Shown: piece after piece, positions 35,592 through 43,638 of the stretch
Numbering within the stretch: position 1 is the first letter of the stretch
Layout of the letters: each line of letters opens with the position of its first letter
NCBI RefSeq assembly: GCF_013868055.1
Contig: NZ_JACEOL010000009.1
Coordinates: 124,001-188,000 of the forward strand
DNA from: Thermoactinomyces mirandus
Lineage (GTDB): Bacteria > Bacillota > Bacilli > Thermoactinomycetales > Thermoactinomycetaceae
DNA length: 64,000 nt
Direction of reading: 5' to 3'
Translations under genes and position numbers: made by a program
Notes under the pieces: model-generated
What the model was told of the DNA's origin: nothing
What the model saw: only the letters and a program-made list of their open reading frames with translations
Databases searched by the model: none

Positions 35592-35861
35592 TTATTTGCC
35601 AAGATTCGCCTCTAAGGCATTCTTAATTTCGTCTTTATCAAAGTAATTATTGACCAATATGATTTTTGAAGGATGCCCTTCTAAGTTTTTGGCCAGTTCC
35701 TTGTTGGTAATAATGTAATCCGGATGTTCACTTGATGCGCTTGAAACATCGGTATTCTCCACATCCGCCTGAATCCCTATCTCACGCAGCACGCTTTCTA
35801 CATTAATTCTTAAAATCAAACTCGTTCCTTGACCCAATCCGCAAACACACAAAATTTTCAT
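35592..35861 (-). CDS. Ascorbate-type PTS EIIB
   Basis: An 89-residue EIIB with the P-loop MKILCVCGLGQGTSLILRI; the phosphocysteine is Cys7. The start is the ATG at 35861, with GGAGG 9 bases upstream, rather than the further in-frame ATG. It lies 4 bases after EIIA. Confidence 0.92.
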   Translation of the reverse strand: MKILCVCGLGQGTSLILRINVESVLREIGIQADVENTDVSSASSEHPDYIITNKELAKNLEGHPSKIILVNNYFDKDEIKNALEANLGK

Positions 35862-35865
35862 TCCC

Positions 35866-36300
35866 TTACACCTCCAATAATTGATGGATCTCTTCATAAC
35901 TTTGAACACGCAGCAGCCTGTCTACATTTTTAGTATCTCCCAATAATGCTGTTAAATTCTGCAAAATTTTCAAGTGCTCTTCACTGGATGAAGCTCCCAA
36001 GGCAAATACAAGCTGTACAGGATCATTAGCAAAATGGCCGAAATGGATGGGATGCGCCAAGCGGATCAACGATACACATGCTTCATTTACACCATCTTCC
36101 GGCCTTGCATGCGGTAAAGCAATATTTGGTGCAATTACAAAATAAGGTCCATTTTTTTTAAAGGAATTGACCATCGCATCTACATAGGATGGTTCAACTA
36201 ATTCAGATTCAACTAAAAGTTTTCCAGCCTCCCGAATCGCTTCTTCAGGAGATTGAACCAGAACATCCAGTGCGATCAGTGGCCTTTTCAAATACTTCAA
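35866..36300 (-). CDS. PTS EIIA (mannitol/fructose-type)
   Basis: A 144-residue PTS_EIIA_2 domain; the phosphohistidine is His64 in NIALPHARPEDGV. The first codon is a TTG at 36300, following GGGGGTATGG. It passes phosphate to the EIIB encoded next. Its sequence resembles the C-terminal EIIA domain of the regulator upstream (GPYxVIAPxIAxPHAxPExGV), so one may have arisen from the other. Confidence 0.92.
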   Translation of the reverse strand: MKYLKRPLIALDVLVQSPEEAIREAGKLLVESELVEPSYVDAMVNSFKKNGPYFVIAPNIALPHARPEDGVNEACVSLIRLAHPIHFGHFANDPVQLVFALGASSSEEHLKILQNLTALLGDTKNVDRLLRVQSYEEIHQLLEV

Positions 36301-36331
36301 AAACCATACCCCCTACTAGTCGAAAAACGGA

Positions 36332-38446
36332 TTAATCATCACATGCAACAAGCTCTTGCATCAATTGGTTAAACTCCAGCTTTGTTTTGGCTTTCAACAA
36401 CTTTTGCGTATTTTCTTCAGTAGAAAAAAGTTGGGTAAGCTGGGATAAAGCTTTTAAATGCGATTCATTATCAATTGCCGCTAGAATCACTACAAATTGA
36501 ACATCATGGTTTCTTTGCTTGGAAAAAGAAACAGGATGTTGTATCCTGAGCAAACTCATTCCGAGTTTTTTTACACCATTTTCAGGTTTAGCATGCGGGA
36601 CAGCAATTTTAGGAGCAATTACAATATATGGACCCATCTTTTCAACATGATCAATCATTTCCTTTACATAGGCTTTTGTGATGGATCCATTTTTAAGAAG
36701 CGGATCCGCCGTTATGCGAATGGCTTCTTTCCAATCTGCGACTGAATCAGCCAGCTGAACCGTATCCTCTGTAATTAGCTCGGTTAAGTTTGGTTTATAT
36801 TTTTCGTTTAAGGCAATTTCAGGGCGATATATAAACTGTTTCAATTCCCTGAGCAACTTTTCTTGGTTATGAATCTCTGCGTTTTGTTTGATGATTTCCA
36901 TCAAACCATCCGTAATATAAGTATTTTGCTTGGTATGGTGAAAAAGTTGGGTTACTTTCTTTAACAGGCTCTCTTTTTCATTTTCATTCAATATGGGGTG
37001 AACAATAAATACCGGACAATCATTCCTGGAGATGGGCAACGGTATGGTGGAAATGACAAAGTCCACATCAAATTGGCTTTCTTCATATTCTCTGGCAGAA
37101 ATGGTACCAACAATATCAATCGCAGGAATCAATCCTTCCAGTTGTTGCCGTAACATTTGAGAAGTTCCCAACCCGTTGGCGCAAACAACCAAAACTCTTT
37201 TTCTGACAATCTGGGTTGCACTTATCCTTCCGCCTAAATGCAAAGCGATATAGGCAATTTCATTTTCGTGGATCGGTTTTCCCAAAACCTTTTCAAAATG
37301 GTGAACTGCTTTTTTCGTTAAAAAAAAGATCTCCTGATAGTTTTCTTTTACCAAATCAACAATTTGATTTTCGACCTCAATACCATATTTAATCCGGTAA
37401 TAAGCCGGCTTTAAATGCAGTGTCAAATTTTTGACAAGAAGATCCTTATCATAAAACTGGATACACGCGTATTTTTCGAAATCGTTTACAATTTTCACGG
37501 CAACATCTTTTAAACTGACTGAGGTAGAAATATAAACCAAATCATCCGCTGAATAATTTACTTTTGCGCCTAATAATTGGGTGGTGATATAAAACTGCTC
37601 ATCTTCCGGAAAAGAATGACCCATCATCTTTTCCAAATTAAGACAGATCATCTTCGCAGCCATAAAAGCTTTTGATTCCTTTAATACCGCTTTCTCCACT
37701 TGATCCAGTTTGATATTTTTCCCTTGAAAAATTCTTTTAATATACAGCACTAGTCTTAAGCTTAATTGGTGAAGGATATCATCCGTAAATTGAACGTTCA
37801 ATATCTTTTCGCTTTCAATTAATAACTCATAAACCAGATTCAATGCGTGAATATTGAAGAGATCCTCCCTATTATCATTTGCATTAGCATCCATTCGAAT
37901 TCTGACTAAAAATGTTGACCAAATCGGTTCCGGGATGGCCAGGGACAAATAATAAGCAATCGCTTTTCTGATATTTAATTCCTTGCCCAAGATGATGTAG
38001 CCTGTTTTTCGTTCAAATTTCAGATATAAAATGAACCTTTCGATTTCCGTTTTTAGGGATTTTATATCTTCAATAGTGGTATTTCTGCTAACTCTTAATT
38101 TTTCACTTAAAATTTCCAGATAAAGCGGTTTCTCGCTGGTTAATAAATATAAGGCTAACCACGCTTTTCGTTCGGTAGGTGACCATTCGTAATACCATGG
38201 CTCCATTTCCCCTAATTTCTGAAAAACCAATTTTTTCGTTTCTTCTTTAAGAATCAACCCCGCAAACCGTACCTGTTTAATTTGGGTTAGTCCTGAATTT
38301 TTAAGCCAGTCATTAATTTTATCAATATCGTAATATATGGTCCTTCTCGATACATTGAACCTCTTGGACAATTCACTGATGGATACATAAGAATCTGAGT
38401 TAACTAATTGAAGCAAAACAGCCGTACTGCGTTTATCCAGTGACAT
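36332..38446 (-). CDS. BglG/LicR-type PTS regulator (PRD, EIIB, EIIA)
   Basis: A 704-residue multidomain activator: an N-terminal HTH (KRSTAVLLQLVN, ISELSKRFNVSRRTIYYDID), a second HTH region, two PTS regulation domains (His in HQLSLRLVLYIK and HLKPAYYRIKYG, HENEIAYIALHLGG), a Gat-type EIIB (VLVVCANGLGTSQML) and a C-terminal EIIA (APKIAVPHAKPENGV). Phosphorylation of these sites by HPr and the cognate EII would tell it whether the substrate is present. The start is the ATG at 38446, with AGGGGTG upstream. Confidence 0.92.
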   Translation of the reverse strand: MSLDKRSTAVLLQLVNSDSYVSISELSKRFNVSRRTIYYDIDKINDWLKNSGLTQIKQVRFAGLILKEETKKLVFQKLGEMEPWYYEWSPTERKAWLALYLLTSEKPLYLEILSEKLRVSRNTTIEDIKSLKTEIERFILYLKFERKTGYIILGKELNIRKAIAYYLSLAIPEPIWSTFLVRIRMDANANDNREDLFNIHALNLVYELLIESEKILNVQFTDDILHQLSLRLVLYIKRIFQGKNIKLDQVEKAVLKESKAFMAAKMICLNLEKMMGHSFPEDEQFYITTQLLGAKVNYSADDLVYISTSVSLKDVAVKIVNDFEKYACIQFYDKDLLVKNLTLHLKPAYYRIKYGIEVENQIVDLVKENYQEIFFLTKKAVHHFEKVLGKPIHENEIAYIALHLGGRISATQIVRKRVLVVCANGLGTSQMLRQQLEGLIPAIDIVGTISAREYEESQFDVDFVISTIPLPISRNDCPVFIVHPILNENEKESLLKKVTQLFHHTKQNTYITDGLMEIIKQNAEIHNQEKLLRELKQFIYRPEIALNEKYKPNLTELITEDTVQLADSVADWKEAIRITADPLLKNGSITKAYVKEMIDHVEKMGPYIVIAPKIAVPHAKPENGVKKLGMSLLRIQHPVSFSKQRNHDVQFVVILAAIDNESHLKALSQLTQLFSTEENTQKLLKAKTKLEFNQLMQELVACDD

Positions 38447-38605
38447 GCCATCACCCCTAGCAATAAATCCTTGTCCAAACCAGGCTATTAGACTATTGCT
38501 TAGTTTTAATATAAATGTTTCAGACGTATTCCTTAAGACCAAATAACACACGCTTTTATGTGCAAAATTGTACGGATACAGGAGGTTTTTTATTCAGGAA
38601 ACATT

Positions 38606-38665
38606 TTCCAAGCGCTTGTAAAAAACAGACAAAAAACATTAAGTGAACCACCAAAGCGCTTCAGG
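38606..38665. promoter_or_regulatory. Two AAGCGCTT cores (possible cre-like sites)
   Basis: AAGCGCTT occurs at 38610-38617 and 38654-38661, 44 bases apart, about 160-210 bases upstream of the PTS regulator. The core matches the centre of catabolite-responsive elements but the flanks are poor (about 6-7 of 11 defined positions). ccpA is encoded at 52649. Confidence 0.3.
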
Positions 38666-38893
38666 CGAGCTGCAAACTTGCTTGCGCTTAGGACAGTTTC
38701 ACCCGTTTTTCGTTTCCTCTTTATAGCGGTTCCGAATTACTTAAACCCGCTTCCTCACACTTTTTCGACAAGCTCATCACAGGTTATAGGTATTATTACA
38801 AAAATGGTATCATTTCAAAAATTTTTCTTAAACAAAGGAACTTTTCTTGAGTATATCAGGAGTATAGATTTGCACAAAAATGGAAATTGAAAA

Positions 38894-39970
38894 TCATAAC
38901 CTTGTCCTTTGATGTCGAAGAAAGTTATAAATGTTATTAGCCATTCCATAGGAAGTTGCGCAAGGCAAAGCTTGCGCAAAAATTGGATTCGAGTCGTAGA
39001 AAAATGAAATGGACGAGTAAAAAAACATCCATTGAATAAGAACATAGACGACCAGAGAAGCAAAAAGCTGACCATACACGGAATTAGGAGTCGTTCCAAA
39101 GAGTCGTTGTTGTTTGATCCAGCGAAAGAAAAGCTCCATTTGTCAGCGTGCACAATATAATTCGGCAATTACTTCCGGTTTAAGTCTAAATAAATTCGTA
39201 GCAACGTGAATTCGATTCCCTTCAAGATCCATAAAGCTTACAATATGATAATGATATTGTATCATGGAAGATCTAAAGCCCAGATGGGCTACAAAATCTT
39301 CCAAAACATGTGAATGTGGATGATAATGAAGTGTGAATGGTTGTTCATTCCACACCAAAGCATTCTTCTTTAAGCGGATCACGAAAAACTGTTGTTTTTC
39401 GTACATGTCATCCAGGCGGGTATATTTTTCATAATCCCGATCACATATATAGATAGAGGTGTGGGTTTTTCTATAATCAAATCCTTGAAAAAGAGAATCG
39501 TTTCAAAGCAACGAACTCTTCTGCTTGTCTAAGCAGTTGGGAATAAATGTCAAACTGAACATGCAGCCTTACTCCAGTCTTTTCTCCACGAAGGTAAGCC
39601 CAATGGAGTTTTCCGGCCCCCGCTGTGAAGGCAGTGGAATCGACAGCGATCAAGGGAAGAGCTAATTTCCTGCGTAGTTGGCGATTGCACTTTTCTACCG
39701 TGCGATGGAAAAGCATTTTGAAAAACTCATGCGGAGTTTCTGATACTTTCTTTGATAACGTCGAGTAAAGACCTTTACAAGCTTTCATTTGTTCTTCACT
39801 TTCACGAAAACTGGACTATTTTCCAAGAGCAGATGACACCCAAAACTTCAAAAGTTCAGTGACTGTAAATTTTCGAGCTGGATTGGTGTACCCTGCTGCA
39901 TCAGGAGAATCTTGTATATCTTCTGAGGTTAGTTGAATAATCTCACTTGTGTACCGCTTTGACCAGTTTT
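38894..39970 (-). pseudogene. Decayed IS4-type transposase
   Basis: Three collinear minus-strand blocks encode a DDE transposase: LALPLIAVDSTAFTAGAGKL (39477-39788), YEKQQFFVIRLKKNALVW (39143-39406) and MELFFRWIKQQRLFGT (38894-39139). In-frame stops stand where the family has Trp (TGA near 39137 in CARxQMELFF, TAG near 39825) and one frame change lies near 39470. Terminal repeats could not be defined. The element is inactive. Confidence 0.75.
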
Positions 39971-39987
39971 GGCGTAATTTTCTTTTG

Positions 39988-40191
39988 CTACTCTGGATCG
40001 GACCATTTGGAAACGTTATTCAAATTTTCATTTCTGGTTCCTAAATAGTAATTATCTGCAGGAAGAACTTGCGGATCTTCAACTAAGAATGTACTGATTA
40101 TAAATGTTAAAAGTACAGGAATAAAACTGACACAAAATAAAAGAAGAAATAACCACTTTTTGATTGTTAATGGTTTAGTTCTTATCTTCAA
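39988..40191 (-). pseudogene. N-terminal fragment of a membrane protein
   Basis: A 67-codon piece, MKIRTKPLTIKKW followed by one strong membrane helix and NYYLGTRNENLNNVSKW, then a stop where transposase-like sequence begins. It looks like the first segment of a sensor kinase or other membrane protein truncated by the insertion, but the family cannot be identified. Confidence 0.4.
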
Positions 40192-40254
40192 ACTTGTAAC
40201 CTACCCCCCAGAACTCCTTTGGGGTTAGTTCGACTCTCCTTCCCTTCAAATGGT

Positions 40255-41194
40255 TTGGAAGCCCTGGCTATTCTAAAAAAAACAAGTTGTTCATTGTATC
40301 CTGTTGGATATTATGATGCCAAATCAATGCTATTTGATGTAAATGGCAAGAAGGAGGAATAGATATCCATGAAGTGGCAAAATTTCCTTCATCAAGATGC
40401 TGGAAGGAACCATTGATCAGGAAGCACTGCGTAATTACGACGCAATCATCACAAAAAATTTGAAAAAACTTGGGTATCAGTTAGGAGATGATATCCAAAT
40501 AGGACGATTTAACGAAGTGATGAAAGGCAAAAATTCCGGACATCGATTTAAAACTGTCGGGATTATTGGCAAGATGCCTGTTTGCCATTTGATGAATATA
40601 CGGCTTACACGGACAGGGAAAATCTTGAATAATATTTCCACATCAACACAATCGACCAAATTCAATTCAATATTAATAAACCATCCTTAAGTAGCAAGAT
40701 TCAAAAAAAGATTGACCAATTATTAAACAGTCCCGATTTTTCAAATGTCATCCTATATGACCGCCAAAAGGATATTTCCAAATTACACCAACAGGTACAA
40801 CAAAGGTTGTTCATTTTATTAGCGGCTGTGATTTTATTTAACAATTTTTCTCAATATCATAGAATTGATGAATAACATGGCCAGCAGTTTAAGAGAAAGA
40901 AACAGGGAATTTGCCGTACTGAGAGCATTGGGAAACCGGCCAAATCAAGTTGTGGGATTAGCCTTGTTAGAAGGAATCATCATTTCATTAGCCGGAGGGC
41001 TCATTGGAATCATATCAGGCCTTGTGTTTGGTTACCATATACTTGCAGGTTTGGATGCAAACGAATATCTATTTCCGGGGCAAATCGTTTTCATCCAATT
41101 AATCATAAGCCCTTTGATCAGCTTGGCCGCAGCATGGATCCCTTCCATATGGATTTCACGGAGGAACCTTCTTAAAGCTTTATACCTGGAATAA
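40255..41194 (+). pseudogene. FtsX-type ABC permease, multiply frameshifted
   Basis: Plus-strand fragments in changing frames form one permease: YPVGYYDAKSMLFDVNGKK, MLEGTIDQEALRNYDAIITK, KIQKKIDQLLNSPDFSNVIL and the intact last domain MNNMASSLRERNREFAVLRA followed by LGNRPNQVVGLALLEG and two more membrane helices. At least three frame changes (near 40395, 40640 and 40850) rule out function. FtsX-type permeases of this kind work with a MacB-like ATPase, which is absent here. Confidence 0.8.
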
Positions 41195-41285
41195 AAATCT
41201 ATGACTTAAATACAAACAGGCATATGAGTACAACAAAAAACAAGTAACGAAATCTTTCATCCAGTAAACATATTCTCCTATCTCC

Positions 41286-41336
41286 AGGCGTTATATTCAA
41301 AGATCAGAACATAATTTGACTATAACGCCTTTTTCT
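41286..41336 (+). terminator. Terminator after the FtsX remnant
   Basis: AGGCGTTATA (41286-41295) pairs perfectly with TATAACGCCT (41321-41330), followed by TTTTT. The next 200 bases up to the Nudix gene are very AT-rich and hold no gene. Confidence 0.85.
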
Positions 41337-41540
41337 GATCCTACCAGCACAATCAACATAATATTAATAGAATATAAATAAATCTAAACATATTTTTATA
41401 TTACTTTATACCAATAAAATATACTAATGTTTCCTAATTTTTGTTAAAATATAAATATAGGTACTATTTGTCTGATTAAGGTATTTCTCCTTATTTCATA
41501 TAAGTTTCATACACCTGGACCTCATTTTCCAAAAGGTTAG

Positions 41541-41957
41541 GTGAGTATGATGACCCCTCCAAAATTTATGTTGAGTTCCCATGTTTTGGTGTTCAATTAC
41601 AGCTCGGAGATTCTGCTTGTCAAACACCCGAAACGGGGTTGGGAAATTCCCGGCGGATGGGTGGAAGAAGAAGAGTCCGTACGCTTGGCTGCCATTCGTG
41701 AAGTAAGGGAAAAAACCGGACTTAATATTAAACTGGTCAAGTATTGCGGAATTTTCCAAAATTTGCGTTCACATAAATGCGATCTGCTTTTTATTGGCAA
41801 GCCCATCGGCGGACGAATCACAACCAGCGATGAGATTGGGGACGCCGGCTATTTTCCGGCAGAAACAGCGATGAGGCTGATTTCCCAACGAATTATCAAA
41901 CAGCAGATCATGTATTGTCTCAATGAGAAAAGACAGCCTTTCATTGTTGAATATTAA
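41541..41957 (+). CDS. Nudix-family protein with altered box
   Basis: A 138-residue Nudix protein: SSEILLVKHPKRGWEIPGG, then GGWVEEEESVRLAAIREVRE and KTGL. The second Glu of the usual EExG pair is Lys (REKTG), which may weaken metal binding. The start is GTG at 41541 or ATG at 41547; both lie near AGGTTAG. Substrate unknown. It converges on tyrS. Confidence 0.82.
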   Translation: MSMMTPPKFMLSSHVLVFNYSSEILLVKHPKRGWEIPGGWVEEEESVRLAAIREVREKTGLNIKLVKYCGIFQNLRSHKCDLLFIGKPIGGRITTSDEIGDAGYFPAETAMRLISQRIIKQQIMYCLNEKRQPFIVEY

Positions 41958-42003
41958 TGTTACCAATCCTGTTCAAGTAAACAGGAAAAAAGCTACAAAT
42001 GGC

Positions 42004-42034
42004 AGCGGACCTGCAAAAAGGGTCCGCTGTTTTC
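42004..42034 (+). terminator. Terminator of the Nudix gene
   Basis: AGCGGACC (42004-42011), loop, GGTCCGCT (42021-42028), then GTTTTCC. Confidence 0.75.
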
Positions 42035-42035
42035 C

Positions 42036-43292
42036 TTATTTCCATTTCACTTTGGCAAATTTCCGTTTCCCAACCTGAACGATCATGCCTTCCTGCACTT
42101 CAACCTGTTCGTCCACGTTGGTCACTTTCTCCTGATTGATCCGCACACCGCCCTGCCGGATCATGCGGCGGCCTTCTCCGTTGCTGGCCACCAGTCCCAG
42201 CCTGGACAGGAGAGCAACAACCCATATTTTCCCGTCATTGATGTCAGATGGAGCAATTTCGGCTTCGGGAATATCATTGGGCAATGCCCCTTTCTGGAAC
42301 ACGGTTTGAAAATGTTTCTCCGCTTCATCAGCTGCCGCTTCTCCACGATACATTCGTACCAGGGTATGAGCCAGACGCATTTTGGCATCGCGCGGATGAA
42401 TCTGCCCGTTCTCCAGCCCTGCCTGCAATTTTTCCAGTTCATCGATCGACAGGTCTGTCGCCAGCTCGAAATACTTGATCATCAGCTCATCCGGAATCGA
42501 CATGGCTTTCCCGTACATATCATTGGGTTCTTCATCCACACCAATATAGTTGCCCAGGCTTTTGCTCATTTTTTTCACGCCATCCAGCCCTTCCAAAAGC
42601 GGCATGGTCAGGATCACCTGCTCTTCCTGGCTATACTCTTTTTGCAATTGCCGACCCATCAGCAGGTTGAATTTCTGGTCTGTTCCTCCCAATTCAATGT
42701 CACTTTTCAGGGCAACCGAGTCATATCCCTGCATAAGGGGGTAAAAAAACTCATGAATGCTGATTGCCTGCCCATTCCGGTAACGGTTGGCAAAATCATC
42801 CCGTTCCAGCATGCGGGCAACCGTACATTTCGAAGCCAAATGGGTTACATCGGCAAAGGTGAGCGGGCTTAACCAGTGGCTGTTAAAATAGATTTCGGTC
42901 TTGTCCGGATCCAGCACTTTAAACAGCTGGTCTGTATAGGTTTTGGCATTTTTCTTTACTTCTTCCTCTGACAGCTGTTTGCGCGTTTCCGATTTGCCGG
43001 TCGGATCCCCGATCTGTGCCGTAAAATCGCCGATAACCAGTTGCACGATATGGCCCAGTTCCTGAAAATCGCGCAATTTGTGAAAGACAACTGTATGTCC
43101 GATATGCAAATCAGGAGCAGTCGGGTCCAGCCCGAGTTTTACTCTTAACGGTTGCTTTTGTTCAATGGAACGTACCAGTTTTCTGTACAAATCCGGGAGC
43201 GGCAAAACTTCAGCGGCTCCCCGCTTGATGATGCGCAATTGGCGCTCGATCTCCGCTTTTACTTCCTCAGACAATTTTTTTTCTGTCGACAT
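42036..43292 (-). CDS. tyrS: Tyrosyl-tRNA synthetase
   Basis: A 418-residue class I synthetase that charges tRNA-Tyr. Motifs: HIGH in [36 protein letters not shown] in [14 protein letters not shown], and a C-terminal S4-like domain ([20 protein letters not shown]). The sequence is of the TyrRS type without the C-terminal domain of the bacterial TyrZ branch (inference). The ATG at 43292 follows AGGAGG; a T-box leader precedes it. Confidence 0.96.
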   Translation of the reverse strand: MSTEKKLSEEVKAEIERQLRIIKRGAAEVLPLPDLYRKLVRSIEQKQPLRVKLGLDPTAPDLHIGHTVVFHKLRDFQELGHIVQLVIGDFTAQIGDPTGKSETRKQLSEEEVKKNAKTYTDQLFKVLDPDKTEIYFNSHWLSPLTFADVTHLASKCTVARMLERDDFANRYRNGQAISIHEFFYPLMQGYDSVALKSDIELGGTDQKFNLLMGRQLQKEYSQEEQVILTMPLLEGLDGVKKMSKSLGNYIGVDEEPNDMYGKAMSIPDELMIKYFELATDLSIDELEKLQAGLENGQIHPRDAKMRLAHTLVRMYRGEAAADEAEKHFQTVFQKGALPNDIPEAEIAPSDINDGKIWVVALLSRLGLVASNGEGRRMIRQGGVRINQEKVTNVDEQVEVQEGMIVQVGKRKFAKVKWK

Positions 43293-43331
43293 TGATTTTA
43301 CCTCCTGTAATAAAATAGAGATATACGATAA

Positions 43332-43550
43332 TAAAAAACCCCATCCCTCAAAAAGGGACGGAGTCAGGTTCCGCGGTACCACCCTTGTTGGAAACAGATA
43401 TTTCCCGCTTCATTTTATAACGGACATAATGACCGTGCGTATAAACGCAATGCTCCCAAGTGTAATTCATCGAAAGGGTCCTGCTGGTTCGCAACAACCA
43501 CCAGCTTTCTGAAAGGACAATCCTTCCAACTACTCGGCTTGTTCACAGCA
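43332..43550 (-). ncRNA. T-box riboswitch (tyrosine)
   Basis: The conserved T-box AGGGTGGTACCGCGG is at 43371-43385. The stem I region contains GAATTACAC with the specifier codon TAC (Tyr) at 43462-43464. A 10-bp terminator (43339-43348 with 43354-43363) and a T-run lie just before tyrS. Uncharged tRNA-Tyr would favour the antiterminator. Confidence 0.92.
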
Positions 43551-43598
43551 TTTTGATATTTTCATTATTTCAATTCAGTCAATTCAATAACCGGATTA

Positions 43599-43607
43599 TG
43601 CTATAAT
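43599..43607 (+). promoter_or_regulatory. Extended -10 promoter of the first PBP gene
   Basis: TGCTATAAT (TG at 43599-43600, TATAAT at 43602-43607); no good -35 box. It lies in the divergent region next to the tyrS leader. Confidence 0.6.
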
Positions 43608-43638
43608 ATTACCCTAGAATGAGGAGGGTATCAAGTGA

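Noticed and set aside
34259-36300. An ascorbate (ula) catabolic operon
   Set aside because: EIIC is UlaA-like, but no ulaG lactonase, ulaD, ulaE or ulaF homologue is present; the enzyme set is different.
38558-38890. A plus-strand 110-codon frame behind the PTS regulator
   Set aside because: No ribosome binding site or recognisable family; it covers the cre-like region and reaches the decayed IS element.
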